A DNA stretch of 64,000 bases from Denitrovibrio sp. (GCA_002869185.1 PKTN01000004.1:186001-250000); one strand, 5' to 3'. Positions 7,599 through 16,165 are shown, counted from the first letter of the stretch. Notes: generated from the sequence alone by a model not told the origin. Translations and numbers: made by a program.

Positions 7599-9746
7599 TT
7601 ATCCACATGTTTTCCACATGTTAGATGCGGGTTCTAATATATATTCAAAATCGCTGTACCTTTTTCTTAAGCATTGATAAAGGTTTTTCTCTCTATGGGT
7701 AAAAGATATGATTATTGCGTAGTTTATATTTTCATTTTCTGTATAGAAATCTCTTTTAGTTGGTATTATTCTGAGTGATAGTTTTTTAGCAATTTCTTTG
7801 TTTTTTAGGTATCTACTCATCACTTTTGTTGGTTGCCATTTGAACCTTTCTTGTGTCGTTTTATAATCATTTCTGAATGAATCTGGCATGCCTAGTGTAT
7901 CTTTAGGGGTAAGTATCGCAGTCCACTTATCATTCTTGTAATAGCCTAGTGATGCTTCAAGATTACACATACAATAATAATGAGGATAATTGATATCGGT
8001 GGGAGTCTTATACACTATAGTTAGTTGTATATGCCCGTTCAATTTTCCGTTTTCAAACATATCGTCAGGTACTGGAATTTCAGGTAATTCAACCATCCTG
8101 CCGTGTATTGCTGTCCCCTCATGAAGATAGGTTACACTGTGACTAGAATTATCATCTGTTTGCATAACCCCATAACCTGAAAAATCATCAATTTTATTCG
8201 TACAGTTTAGTAAACAGGTGTTGTGGATGATGAGTGCTTTTGTCATATTTGGACTTTTGAATGCGTGGCTATATTGATGATATATCTTTGCTGCCATGGA
8301 TGCTACAAGAGGTGTTGCATGAGATGTCCCTGAGTCTTCTGCCAGCTCATTCCTTATACCTATTGAGAAGACACCGACAGGTTTCAATTTCCCAAATTTC
8401 TTTTCATGACTTCCTCCATAGCTGGATAAATCAGGTTTGATAAATGAAGCTGAACCAGGTCCATGACGGGTAAATAGCGATGGCGAATGTAGTTTTTGCA
8501 TATTAGTCTCTATATGACTAACGGAGCCGACTGTTATTGAGTGTACGCTCTCTGCTGGAGAGGTAATCCGTGTGTCTGTATCTTGGTCAGGCTGAACATT
8601 GCCTGCAGATATAATAAAAAGTACGTCATATTCTTTTTGAAGAGTATCAAGCATGTGGGCTGGCAATGAAAACTGATCTGTCACAATGAGGTTTGTGCCG
8701 AGTGAAATGTTATAAATTTTTATAGATTTACTGTGTTTCTCTAACAGGTTTTGCATGTTTTTATAAAAAACATCTATTGTTAATGGTGATTTTGCAGGGA
8801 TAATTTCCACATTTAAGAAAGTTATTTCGCCGAATTGATCCTCGGTTGATAGGAGTCTTCCGCATACAAAAGTTCCATGCCTAGGATTCTTGTCGGAGTC
8901 ATTTATAAATGTTTCTGTCCCTATCTCCCACTCCTTTAGATAAGAAGAATCTGATATCCCAGAGTCTATTATCGCTACTTTTGGGTACTCTAGATTATAA
9001 TCCCTTGGAAGTATGCAATCTAAAGTTAGGTCATTATGTCTTGCATATTGTTCATGCAAAACAATCTCTGGTTCAGGAGTTACACATTTAATGAGACTAT
9101 GAGTCATAAGTTTATCAAAGACCAGTTTTATGTCTTTAGTTTTGATCTTGATGAATAGATTGTCGTTAATAGTAATTATGTCTGACTGTCGTAAGTTGAG
9201 CTGATACCCTATGAAATTGCAAATCTGATTATAGTATTTTGTTGTTTGGAAAATGCTGATATAAAAATTCTCACCTGTGTATTCGCTTATGTCGAATGAG
9301 GAAAGTCTGATTTTATCTTCAGGTAATAGTGAATCAATATCTTGTATATGTGAGAAGGATGCGTGGAAAGATTTGTTTCTGCTAAACCGCATTATATTTG
9401 AAATTCGATCAAGCTCTTGCTTATTATCTAGTTTGAAAATAAGTTGTTCTGGAGAGACACTTCCAATTGTTTTTATCTGCGTGCTGGTTAGAAATTGGTA
9501 ACGTAGAGATTTTGACAATGAGCCTTGTTTCAGAATTAATTTGTTAAATATTGGCAAATCTTTATTGTAATTAAAGGACTTATAAAATTTATAGCCTTTG
9601 TCAATGTTGTTGACAAAATGATATGGATTTGGCTTATCTCCGTCAGCAATCCGTGTTTTGCCCCCTCGTCCCATCTTTGGGTTAGGCTTGTACATAGATT
9701 TAGAAAACCTAAGGATGAATGGGCAGCTATTATTGCTACTTGCCAT
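7599..9746 (-). CDS. Subtilisin-like serine protease (S8), intracellular
   Basis: This 715-residue protein has an S8 peptidase domain with the complete catalytic triad: Asp in AIIDSGI (about residue 261), His in PRHGTFVCG (about 290) and Ser in SGTSHATPLVA (about 473). The oxyanion Asn is in IISAGN (about 382). The first 230 residues are a separate domain, starting with a basic Gly-rich segment (MGRGGK). The last 180 residues contain a beta-rich domain. There is no signal peptide, so it probably acts in the cytoplasm. Long S8 proteins of this type are often encoded next to an AAA ATPase; none is adjacent here. It is followed on the same strand by an XRE-type regulator gene upstream. Confidence 0.85.
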   Translation of the reverse strand: MASSNNSCPFILRFSKSMYKPNPKMGRGGKTRIADGDKPNPYHFVNNIDKGYKFYKSFNYNKDLPIFNKLILKQGSLSKSLRYQFLTSTQIKTIGSVSPEQLIFKLDNKQELDRISNIMRFSRNKSFHASFSHIQDIDSLLPEDKIRLSSFDISEYTGENFYISIFQTTKYYNQICNFIGYQLNLRQSDIITINDNLFIKIKTKDIKLVFDKLMTHSLIKCVTPEPEIVLHEQYARHNDLTLDCILPRDYNLEYPKVAIIDSGISDSSYLKEWEIGTETFINDSDKNPRHGTFVCGRLLSTEDQFGEITFLNVEIIPAKSPLTIDVFYKNMQNLLEKHSKSIKIYNISLGTNLIVTDQFSLPAHMLDTLQKEYDVLFIISAGNVQPDQDTDTRITSPAESVHSITVGSVSHIETNMQKLHSPSLFTRHGPGSASFIKPDLSSYGGSHEKKFGKLKPVGVFSIGIRNELAEDSGTSHATPLVASMAAKIYHQYSHAFKSPNMTKALIIHNTCLLNCTNKIDDFSGYGVMQTDDNSSHSVTYLHEGTAIHGRMVELPEIPVPDDMFENGKLNGHIQLTIVYKTPTDINYPHYYCMCNLEASLGYYKNDKWTAILTPKDTLGMPDSFRNDYKTTQERFKWQPTKVMSRYLKNKEIAKKLSLRIIPTKRDFYTENENINYAIIISFTHREKNLYQCLRKRYSDFEYILEPASNMWKTCG

Positions 9747-9780
9747 CAGCCTGCTTGCCCCCCATATAAATACGATTAGA

Positions 9781-10140
9781 TTATTTAGAATACTCTTTAA
9801 TAAGTGTTTTTACTACAGTTTCAATTATTTGTATCTTATCATAGTCAAGCCCAGATAAGTCATCTAAGAGATCATCCCATCCAGCGGGAATGATAGGTGC
9901 ATCTACTGAATTAGTTATCAGTATGGTCCCTCTATAGTTACTTATTGGCTTATCTTCAAAGAAAAACCTAATATCGACACCATACTTCTTAGAAATTATT
10001 GATAGTTTAGATGCATCAATATTTCCACTGTTTTCATAATAACTAATCACTTGTTGTGCAACATTAAGTAGTGTGCCTAACTCTTTTTGGCTTATCTTTA
10101 GCTCTTTACGAAGCTCTTTTAACCTTTGTCCTACAGTCAT
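9781..10140 (-). CDS. XRE-family helix-turn-helix regulator
   Basis: This 119-residue protein has an N-terminal Cro/CI-type HTH: GQRLKELRKELKISQKELGTL, then VAQQVISYYENSGN with the recognition helix, residues 3-60. The last 55 residues are acidic and helical (GWDDLLDDLSGLDYDKIQIIE), perhaps for dimerisation. I start it at the ATG at 10140, where the HTH begins; the frame extends upstream to 10206 but only into AT-rich sequence. It is divergent from a small HTH gene with a 112-base region between them and 34 bases upstream of the subtilase on the same strand, so it may control either or both. Confidence 0.8.
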   Translation of the reverse strand: MTVGQRLKELRKELKISQKELGTLLNVAQQVISYYENSGNIDASKLSIISKKYGVDIRFFFEDKPISNYRGTILITNSVDAPIIPAGWDDLLDDLSGLDYDKIQIIETVVKTLIKEYSK

Positions 10141-10194
10141 ATATAATATATACGCATATATTCTGTTAAATACAAACAGAAAATATATGTTGAA

Positions 10195-10228
10195 ATAAAC
10201 ATACATATTGTGTATTTAAGTACATATT
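10195..10228 (+). promoter_or_regulatory. Divergent regulatory region between XRE and HTH genes
   Basis: The gap between the two divergent regulator genes holds TAAACATA (10196-10203), the octamer also found before the two phage-type modules. It lies about 57 bases before the HTH start, nearly the same distance as at the terminase operon. An octamer TACATATT is directly repeated at 10202-10209 and 10221-10228, 19 bases apart. These are candidate operators, for either or both regulators; no clear -35/-10 pair stands out in this very AT-rich stretch. Confidence 0.4.
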
Positions 10229-10252
10229 ATTTATGTTGTGAGGGGGATGATT

Positions 10253-10504
10253 ATGGCTGCACCGTGTAAAGTCTGGAACGAAGATTGTATTACAAAAGAG
10301 GTGGAATGCTTGCCTGGAAGTAATTTGACAATATATCAGGTTGCGAAAGTACTTCAGGTTAGTCATATAACAGTACGCAGATGGATAAAGAGTGCAAAAC
10401 TCATAGCGTGGAATACTAGCTCTGAGGGTACGGGTAGGTGGCGTGTGCCAAAGAAAAGTTTAGAAGAGTTTTTACAAGAGAGAAGCTGTATGAATATAGA
10501 TTGA
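10253..10504 (+). CDS. Small excisionase/MerR-like HTH DNA-binding protein
   Basis: This 83-residue protein carries a HTH_17-type domain: LTIYQVAKVLQVSHITVRRW (residues 25-44), then a wing-like stretch (EGTGRWRVPKKSLEEFL). Such proteins are excisionases, recombination directionality factors or small regulators. I chose the ATG at 10253, which has AGGGGG 6 bases upstream, over the GTG at 10238 and the ATG at 10247. It is divergent from the XRE gene, and its stop abuts the stop of a convergent gene. No integrase is visible, so excision is not its obvious job; control of the split phage-type modules is one possibility, by inference. Confidence 0.75.
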   Translation: MAAPCKVWNEDCITKEVECLPGSNLTIYQVAKVLQVSHITVRRWIKSAKLIAWNTSSEGTGRWRVPKKSLEEFLQERSCMNID

Positions 10505-10843
10505 TTACTTTATTTTGCAATAACAGCGGTTCCTGTCTTCAAGGTACTCAATAGTAAGTGTTTCGCCACTATCTATAACTTTCCATTCACAGCAATCTAT
10601 AGGAAAGCTAGAAGTTATAAGCTGGGCACTAAGAGTAAATTTACTAAGTTTTGTATCAACATGTGCTTTAGAATTTGGCTCAAATATATGGTGATACTCT
10701 ACTCTGTTACGTCGGTTGATCAGACGCACACCCAGTAGATGAGGTGATTTATTATCAAAGAAAATGCCACGAATGTTCTCTTGGGATAATGCATTAAGTG
10801 GCATCATGGCTATGAGTATTAGGGCAAATATAAATGATCGCAT
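10505..10843 (-). CDS. Small exported protein, unknown function
   Basis: This 112-residue protein begins with a Sec signal peptide (MRSFIFALILIAMMPLNALSQ; cleavage probably after LNALS or nearby). The mature part of about 90 residues is probably beta-rich and has a Cys pair in DCCEW (around residue 83) and CYC near the C-terminus, which suggests disulphides. I recognise no family. It starts 6 bases after ftsY and is probably co-transcribed with it, which says little about function. The stop codon abuts that of the convergent HTH gene. Confidence 0.65.
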   Translation of the reverse strand: MRSFIFALILIAMMPLNALSQENIRGIFFDNKSPHLLGVRLINRRNRVEYHHIFEPNSKAHVDTKLSKFTLSAQLITSSFPIDCCEWKVIDSGETLTIEYLEDRNRCYCKIK

Positions 10844-10849
10844 GTATTG

Positions 10850-12034
10850 TTAGCTATCCTTATCTTCTGTAGTATCAAAAAGTGCGTCAACAAAATCATT
10901 AGCATTGAATGGTTTGAGATCGTCTATCCCTTCACCAAAACCGATAAATTTTACAGGTATGCCTAGCTCGTCAACTATGCCGATAACAGCACCACCCTTT
11001 GCGGTTCCGTCTAGTTTAGTGAGGACAAGACCTGTAATGCCAATGTCTTCGTTAAACTTTTGAGCTTGGCTAAGTGCGTTTTGACCACTTGTAGCATCAA
11101 GAACAAGTAGCACTTCATGCGGTGCATCAGGAAGCTCTTTCTTTGCAACTCTGACGATTTTTTCGAGCTCTTTCATAAGGTTTACTTTGTTCTGAAGTCT
11201 GCCAGCAGTATCAGCTATGAGAACGTCCATTCCTTTTGATTTGCATGATGATATGGCATCAAATATGACAGCGGCACTGTCGCTCCCTTCTGATTGTTTG
11301 ACAACTGGAACGCCGACCCTGTCAGCCCAAACGCATAGTTGGTCAATAGCAGCAGCTCTGAATGTGTCTCCAGCGGCAAGACATGTAGAGAGCCCTTGCT
11401 CCTTGAACATCTTAGCCATTTTAGCGATGCTGGTTGTTTTTCCTGCACCGTTAACGCCAAGCACCATGATTACGTATGGTTTATCTTCGGTTGCATTGAG
11501 GTCGTTAGGTGTATTTAGGATATCCAATATCTGTTTTTTAAGTGAAGCCTTTAGCTCATCTGGGTTTTTGAGTGCTTTTCTGGAAAGCTCGTCACGTACC
11601 TGATCTATGATTTTCATAGTGGTGTTTACACCAACGTCAGAAGTTATAAAGAGCTCTTCGAGTTCTTCCAGCAGGTCTTCGTCGATAACTTTTTTACCAG
11701 TAAAGATGCTCTCCATTCCGCCAACAAGTTTTCCTGAAGTTTTAGAGAGTCCCTTTCTGAGTCTTTTAAAGAAGCCGAGTCTAACGGCAGGTTTCTCAGC
11801 ATAGTCCTGATTAACAGCTTCTGCGTGCTCGTCGATCTCTTCCTCTTGAACAGCTTCAATTTCTGATTGCTCCTTTTCCTGAGCAACCTCTTCAACGATC
11901 GTGTCTTCGGCTACAACCTCTTCAGTCTCTTCAAATTCTGCCGATTGCTCACCTTCATTCGTTGTCTCAATCTGTTCTTCTATGTTTTGTTCATCATCGT
12001 TATTTTTCTTTTTAAATATACTGAAAAAACCCAT
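10850..12034 (-). CDS. ftsY: FtsY, signal recognition particle receptor
   Basis: FtsY is the membrane-associated SRP receptor GTPase that delivers ribosomes making membrane proteins to the translocon. The 394-residue protein has an acidic, low-complexity A domain (about residues 12-80, runs of Glu) and then the NG domain. GTPase motifs are all present: GVNGAGKTT (about 193), DTFRAAAIDQL, DTAGRLQ and TKLDGTAKGG. The start at 12034 has AGGAGG 5 bases upstream. It follows a radical SAM gene by 61 bases. ftsY is commonly next to smc in bacteria; here they are separated by about 7 kb that includes a phage-type packaging module. Confidence 0.97.
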   Translation of the reverse strand: MGFFSIFKKKNNDDEQNIEEQIETTNEGEQSAEFEETEEVVAEDTIVEEVAQEKEQSEIEAVQEEEIDEHAEAVNQDYAEKPAVRLGFFKRLRKGLSKTSGKLVGGMESIFTGKKVIDEDLLEELEELFITSDVGVNTTMKIIDQVRDELSRKALKNPDELKASLKKQILDILNTPNDLNATEDKPYVIMVLGVNGAGKTTSIAKMAKMFKEQGLSTCLAAGDTFRAAAIDQLCVWADRVGVPVVKQSEGSDSAAVIFDAISSCKSKGMDVLIADTAGRLQNKVNLMKELEKIVRVAKKELPDAPHEVLLVLDATSGQNALSQAQKFNEDIGITGLVLTKLDGTAKGGAVIGIVDELGIPVKFIGFGEGIDDLKPFNANDFVDALFDTTEDKDS

Positions 12035-12095
12035 TAGTCCTCCTGAGAAGCGGGCTTATTATAAGCAGATTCACTGATTAATACAAAGAAAATCT

Positions 12096-13145
12096 TTATT
12101 GCTCATTTTTAGCGTTATGTTTGATCTGACAAGGGAAGAATTTTTCAAAATCTTCACGCTCTTTTGGGTCGAAGCCCATTATTTTTTTCCACACAGATTC
12201 ATGTTCCATACAGAAGTATATAAACACATTTGGCCAATGTTTTCTGACCTCTTTGACAAAGAACTTTAACATCTGTACTCGCATAGGTTTAAAGTAACGC
12301 ATCTTACCATCTAGCGTTTTGACATAGTCACTCTGCAATAGTAGCGACCTATCAAACTTCCCTCGGACTATATCTAACAGCTCAGGGATAAACCTAAATG
12401 TTGATACGCTTATGTATTCAACAGATGTTTCTGGTACTGATGAAGCCATCTTCTCTATCACGTCTGTATACCCTTTTTCAAAATCTTTATAAAATATGAG
12501 TGGGTCGAAGTGAAAACCAATTTTATAGCCATGTTGGGCACATAGGTTAGCGGCTTTGAGTCTATTTTCTAGTTTCGCTGTTCCGTGCTCTTCTTTTTCT
12601 ATTACCTCAGATGGATTAAGGCTCCAAGAGACCATCATATTTTTAGGGTTAAGGTTTAGCAGGTTTTTTATGTTTGCTGATTTGGTTTTAAATTCAAAGA
12701 GTACATTCTCTGCATCATTAACAGTATCAGCGATATATCCGCTAAAGTTAAATATGTGGTCGAGTGCTAGACTATCTGATAATTCGCCAGTTCCTAGCCT
12801 GTATAGCCTATCTTTTGGCAGTGCTAGTATGTCGTTTTTAACCCCTTCAAAGTCAGAATAAACCTTGATGTATTCGTGGTTAAGGTATGACTGAAGAATG
12901 CAATAGGTGCAGTCGAATGGGCACCCCTCCATAACATCCGCAACATAATAGTCGCAACAACGGTAAGTTTTAGTCGCTGGGCACCTATGGACAAAACTGT
13001 TAGATCCAGATGTGATATGAATGTTGTTCTTGTTATCAGGTATTTCTCTGTGTGAGTCTACGAAATCAACATCGGAGCAGTTTTTTATAGCATTAAGTGC
13101 TGGCCAGCTTTCAGCGGCGTCTTTATCAAGAAATATCCTGCTCAT
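12096..13145 (-). CDS. Spore photoproduct lyase-like radical SAM protein
   Basis: This 349-residue protein has the radical SAM cysteine motif CPFDCTYC (about residues 76-83) in the setting VMEGCPFDCTYCILQSYLNH, as in the SPL family. It also has the family-type GTGELSDSLALD and MMVSWSLNP segments. The enzymes use a 4Fe-4S cluster and SAM; spore photoproduct lyase repairs UV thymine dimers in spores, but SPL homologues occur in non-sporulating bacteria with unclear substrates. It overlaps the upstream hypothetical gene by 20 bases and precedes ftsY by 61 bases. Substrate cannot be told from the sequence. Confidence 0.85.
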   Translation of the reverse strand: MSRIFLDKDAAESWPALNAIKNCSDVDFVDSHREIPDNKNNIHITSGSNSFVHRCPATKTYRCCDYYVADVMEGCPFDCTYCILQSYLNHEYIKVYSDFEGVKNDILALPKDRLYRLGTGELSDSLALDHIFNFSGYIADTVNDAENVLFEFKTKSANIKNLLNLNPKNMMVSWSLNPSEVIEKEEHGTAKLENRLKAANLCAQHGYKIGFHFDPLIFYKDFEKGYTDVIEKMASSVPETSVEYISVSTFRFIPELLDIVRGKFDRSLLLQSDYVKTLDGKMRYFKPMRVQMLKFFVKEVRKHWPNVFIYFCMEHESVWKKIMGFDPKEREDFEKFFPCQIKHNAKNEQ

Positions 13146-13938
13146 TCATAAACCTATATAATTTTTCTATCATTTCTATATCGTTTTTTAAGTTCTCAGC
13201 CTTTTTGCTGAATTCTTCTATATTTGATGCTTTAAAGCTGAATGTTAGCTCTGATGTCTCGAAATTATTATCAGAGATAGCATTGACCGAAAGACCTTGA
13301 GTAAGGTTTTGTATCTGCTTCATAAAGCTGATCCGTGTCATGTCCTTCTTTGCCGCAAGCTTCTTCATCATATCGGGACCCATATCCTCAGGGTTTGCAG
13401 TCGCTTGCATATCGAAGAGGAGATTGACCATCTTCCGAAATTCTTGCACAGAGATATCTTTGTCAGCCACGGTGTTTTTGACAAAACGCCTAAAATCAGT
13501 TTCAAGCTTATCAAAAACTGCAATAGTCTTTAGAGGGATAGTCTTGATTGATAGATATCTTTGGAGATCAGGGCAAAACTGAGTAATACTCTTGAGTGTC
13601 TCGAAGTTCTTATCACCCTTTATTTTATGAAATTCGTACGCTTCAATCTTGCGTTTGTCTATGTTGAATTTATCGCAAATTACTGTCAGGTGGGCTAATT
13701 CAATAGTGTTTAAGGTTGAAGCACCAAAGATGTCGATAGATTTATTAAGTGCGTCAGCCAGAGTATCCGCCTGAGTCAGATAATAATCATTAGAATATTT
13801 ATCGAAGCTATTAAGTTGAAAATACTCTCCATCAACCTCAGCCACAGCAGGTGGGTAGATAGGGTTTTCGTCTAGCTTACGATACAACCAGTTAAGACTT
13901 TTAGAAGGTGTAATACCTGTAATGAGTTTATTATTCAA
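13126..13938 (-). CDS. Conserved-looking protein upstream of SPL-like gene
   Basis: This 270-residue protein has no signal peptide or membrane segment and is mostly helical, with a Lys/Glu-rich C-terminal coiled-coil-like part (residues 225-265). It begins at a TTG codon (13938) after a GAGGG. The N-terminal half (YPPAVAEVDGEYFQLNSFDKY) reads like a small alpha/beta domain, but I do not recognise a family. It overlaps the radical SAM gene by 20 bases, so the two are translationally coupled and probably work together, perhaps as a partner or substrate-binding subunit. Confidence 0.7.
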   Translation of the reverse strand: MNNKLITGITPSKSLNWLYRKLDENPIYPPAVAEVDGEYFQLNSFDKYSNDYYLTQADTLADALNKSIDIFGASTLNTIELAHLTVICDKFNIDKRKIEAYEFHKIKGDKNFETLKSITQFCPDLQRYLSIKTIPLKTIAVFDKLETDFRRFVKNTVADKDISVQEFRKMVNLLFDMQATANPEDMGPDMMKKLAAKKDMTRISFMKQIQNLTQGLSVNAISDNNFETSELTFSFKASNIEEFSKKAENLKNDIEMIEKLYRFMNEQDIS

Positions 13939-14023
13939 TTCGTCCCTCGTATGCGAATATATAGCGTTCAGAAAGAGCTGTAAAGGGCTTTTGTAGGCTT
14001 AATTACTCACGATATATAAGAGT

Positions 14024-14911
14024 TTATAGACCTAGTTTGGTTTTACAAAGAGCGCTGCATCCGTATAGGCCTGCTGAGTTTTTAAGGGTGGAGACCTCTA
14101 TCTGAACTCGGCTTTTGTATGCAGGATAAATGTTACGAGAGAATACTTTGATAGTGTGTGGAAGAAATGCGTCAGCAAGTTCAGAAATGCCACCGCCGAT
14201 TTTGATCTTTTTAGGTACTAGAATGTTTGCAAGGGTCGCCATCCCAATGCCCAAAGAACCGCCAAAAACTTCGAATGTAAGCGTCGCTATCTTGTCGCCA
14301 GCCTTCATCGCATTATAGATAGTGTTAACGTTATCAACCTTTTTCCCGTTAGAGAGTGATTCGTATGTTTTAATTATCCCACCTATGCTCGCATATGTTT
14401 CGAGGCACCCACGCTTTCCGCAGCCACACTGCCTGCCATCAGGCTCTATGTTCACATGACCAGCTTCAAAGAGTGATATGTCGGATGATAGCAATTCACC
14501 GTTAAGTATAGCACCACCACCAAGACCTGTACCTATGGTAAGGAATATCATGTTGTTAATATTGTCTTTTTCGACATAGTAGTACTCGCCTAGCGCTGCT
14601 AGATTTGCGTCATTCTCTACAAATACGGGTTTATTTAGTTGGTCTTCAAGGTCGTCTCTAATATTTCTTTTGTTTAGGCAGGTGAGGTTAGGGCAGAAGA
14701 GTATCTCGCCTGATTCTGGTGAGCATGTTCCGGGTACCGCAACTGCGCAGGCGTCAAACTGACCGAACTGTTTTGCAATGGTATTAAGAACATGCAAAAT
14801 CTCCTCATAGGTTTCGGGTGTACGCACAGATATATTATCAAGGCATTTTCCGTCCACCGCTGTGAGGCAAGATTTTATGTTTGTTCCACCAATGTCAAAA
14901 CATAGAAACAT
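14024..14911 (-). CDS. ROK-family sugar kinase (glucokinase type)
   Basis: This 295-residue ROK protein would phosphorylate a hexose, most likely glucose, with ATP. It has the N-terminal phosphate loop DIGGTN (residues 6-11), the sugar-binding VENDANLAALGE, GTGLGGG, and the ROK zinc motif with its His and Cys ligands (AGHVNIEPDGRQCGCGKRGCLE, about residues 152-173). It lacks an N-terminal DNA-binding domain, so it is a kinase rather than a NagC-type repressor. It starts 4 bases after the fic gene and is probably co-transcribed with it. Substrate is inferred from family only. Confidence 0.9.
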   Translation of the reverse strand: MFLCFDIGGTNIKSCLTAVDGKCLDNISVRTPETYEEILHVLNTIAKQFGQFDACAVAVPGTCSPESGEILFCPNLTCLNKRNIRDDLEDQLNKPVFVENDANLAALGEYYYVEKDNINNMIFLTIGTGLGGGAILNGELLSSDISLFEAGHVNIEPDGRQCGCGKRGCLETYASIGGIIKTYESLSNGKKVDNVNTIYNAMKAGDKIATLTFEVFGGSLGIGMATLANILVPKKIKIGGGISELADAFLPHTIKVFSRNIYPAYKSRVQIEVSTLKNSAGLYGCSALCKTKLGL

Positions 14912-14915
14912 TCTA

Positions 14916-16004
14916 TTATCCTAATACAAATCTATTGAAAATATAGTTCGAACCCTCGGCTGTGATAAGGTTCAGCTCCTTAAGGCGTTTCATATCGTTA
15001 CGAGCGGTGTTCTCTGTTACGTTCTTATACAGTCCTGCAAAAACAGGGTTAGTTAGTAGCTCATTTAGGTCGAAAGGCTTGTCATATCTATAAATTATCT
15101 CAAGCAAATCCTTTTGTCTTTCGGTCACTTTTTTCATTTGACGGAGTCTGCGTATGTGTTCCCTAACGCTGATAGCTCTCAGTCCTGTGACAGCCATATC
15201 TGTGATAAGTTTATAAGCTCGTGAAGCTCCATCAAGGCAAAAGCTTAAGAATGGAGTCATGTCGAAACCACCCGTCTTTTCGTTTTTAATGAAGGCTTTT
15301 ATATAATCCTTACGGTTACGTTTGTAATACTGAGATAGAACGTGTGGTAAGTATGGCATCTTTGCCTGAGCGAAGACCATAGCCTCTACAGCCCGTGCGA
15401 CACGACCATTCCCGTTAGAAAATGGCTGGAGCATACCTATGTGGTAGTGAGCTAAGAAAGCTTTGACAGCAGGGTGGTGCTGTTCCATATCTTTTGATGT
15501 AAACCAATCGCAAAACTCTTTTGTAAGCTCATCAAGTGAGCCTCTAGGTGGAGAGTAGTCTTTGTTTACCTCTGTCCTGTCCTTTGTGCGATAAACACCA
15601 GGTAGCCCCTCTGAGGTATCCATAGTGTACATGATATGCATACGACGAATATTCTCTGGGGTCATCTCGAAGGTAGAGCTATTTTTGTTGATATACTCGA
15701 AAGTGCGACGGATATTGTTTACCACTCGACTCTTTGTCTCATCAAGACCGTGTTCCTTTTCAGCTAGAAAATTACGCACGTCTTCCTCTTCTATGTCTGG
15801 TTTGCCAATGGCAGATGTTGAATAGATGGAGGATATGAATAGCTCGCCATTAAGGAAATCTCGAACATCCGATACTATGGGCAGGTTTGTAAAGTGAGAG
15901 TGTCTAACGTCTAGCTCACGGGTGAGCAGACCTATCTCTTCACTGTCGTACCTATCGCTAAAATGTACATCTTCATACACGTCTGTGATTACTTTTCTGA
16001 TCAT
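14916..16004 (-). CDS. Fic-domain protein with degenerate active site and C-terminal winged helix
   Basis: This 362-residue protein is a Fic (Fido) family member with a C-terminal winged-helix domain. I use the ATG at 16004, with GGAG 8 bases upstream; the frame extends to a TTG at 16049. The Fic motif reads QPFSNGNGRVAR (about residue 191), so the catalytic His of HPFxxGNGR is Gln (codon CAG, 15428-15426). The inhibitory helix motif reads STSAIGK, with Gly where the regulatory Glu would be. The C-terminal part (NVTENTARNDMKRLKELNLI) is a DeoR-like recognition region. Without the His, standard AMP transfer is unlikely; it may bind nucleotide or DNA as a regulator. It precedes the ROK kinase. 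Confidence 0.85.
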   Translation of the reverse strand: MIRKVITDVYEDVHFSDRYDSEEIGLLTRELDVRHSHFTNLPIVSDVRDFLNGELFISSIYSTSAIGKPDIEEEDVRNFLAEKEHGLDETKSRVVNNIRRTFEYINKNSSTFEMTPENIRRMHIMYTMDTSEGLPGVYRTKDRTEVNKDYSPPRGSLDELTKEFCDWFTSKDMEQHHPAVKAFLAHYHIGMLQPFSNGNGRVARAVEAMVFAQAKMPYLPHVLSQYYKRNRKDYIKAFIKNEKTGGFDMTPFLSFCLDGASRAYKLITDMAVTGLRAISVREHIRRLRQMKKVTERQKDLLEIIYRYDKPFDLNELLTNPVFAGLYKNVTENTARNDMKRLKELNLITAEGSNYIFNRFVLG

Positions 16005-16108
16005 AGACTTACTCCGAAATAGTTTTCTTCGTTTATTATATCCTACCAATGACTGTTTGAAAACAGAGTATTATTTTTTACTGATAGACATTTCTAAATC
16101 TATCGTAA

Positions 16109-16118
16109 TTAAACATAT
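16109..16118 (+). promoter_or_regulatory. TTAAACATAT element upstream of packaging module
   Basis: The decamer TTAAACATAT begins 57 bases before the start of the small terminase gene. The same decamer, in the same orientation relative to its gene, begins 66 bases before the prohead protease gene 10 kb away (6293-6284). It contains the octamer TAAACATA shared with the HTH gene promoter region. It may be a -35-type or activator element; no good -10 sequence follows at a standard distance. Confidence 0.4.
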
Positions 16119-16165
16119 TAAAGCTCATCTTTTCGTAAAATCTCTTTTAAAAAATGGAGTTGCAA

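Noticed and set aside
7358-7620. Chromosomal replication origin
   Set aside because: Only two DnaA-box-like nonamers and no dnaA, dnaN or AT-rich unwinding cluster; one box overlaps coding sequence.
9781-10504. Toxin-antitoxin pair (XRE gene plus small HTH gene)
   Set aside because: The genes are divergent and both are DNA-binding proteins; neither looks like a toxin.
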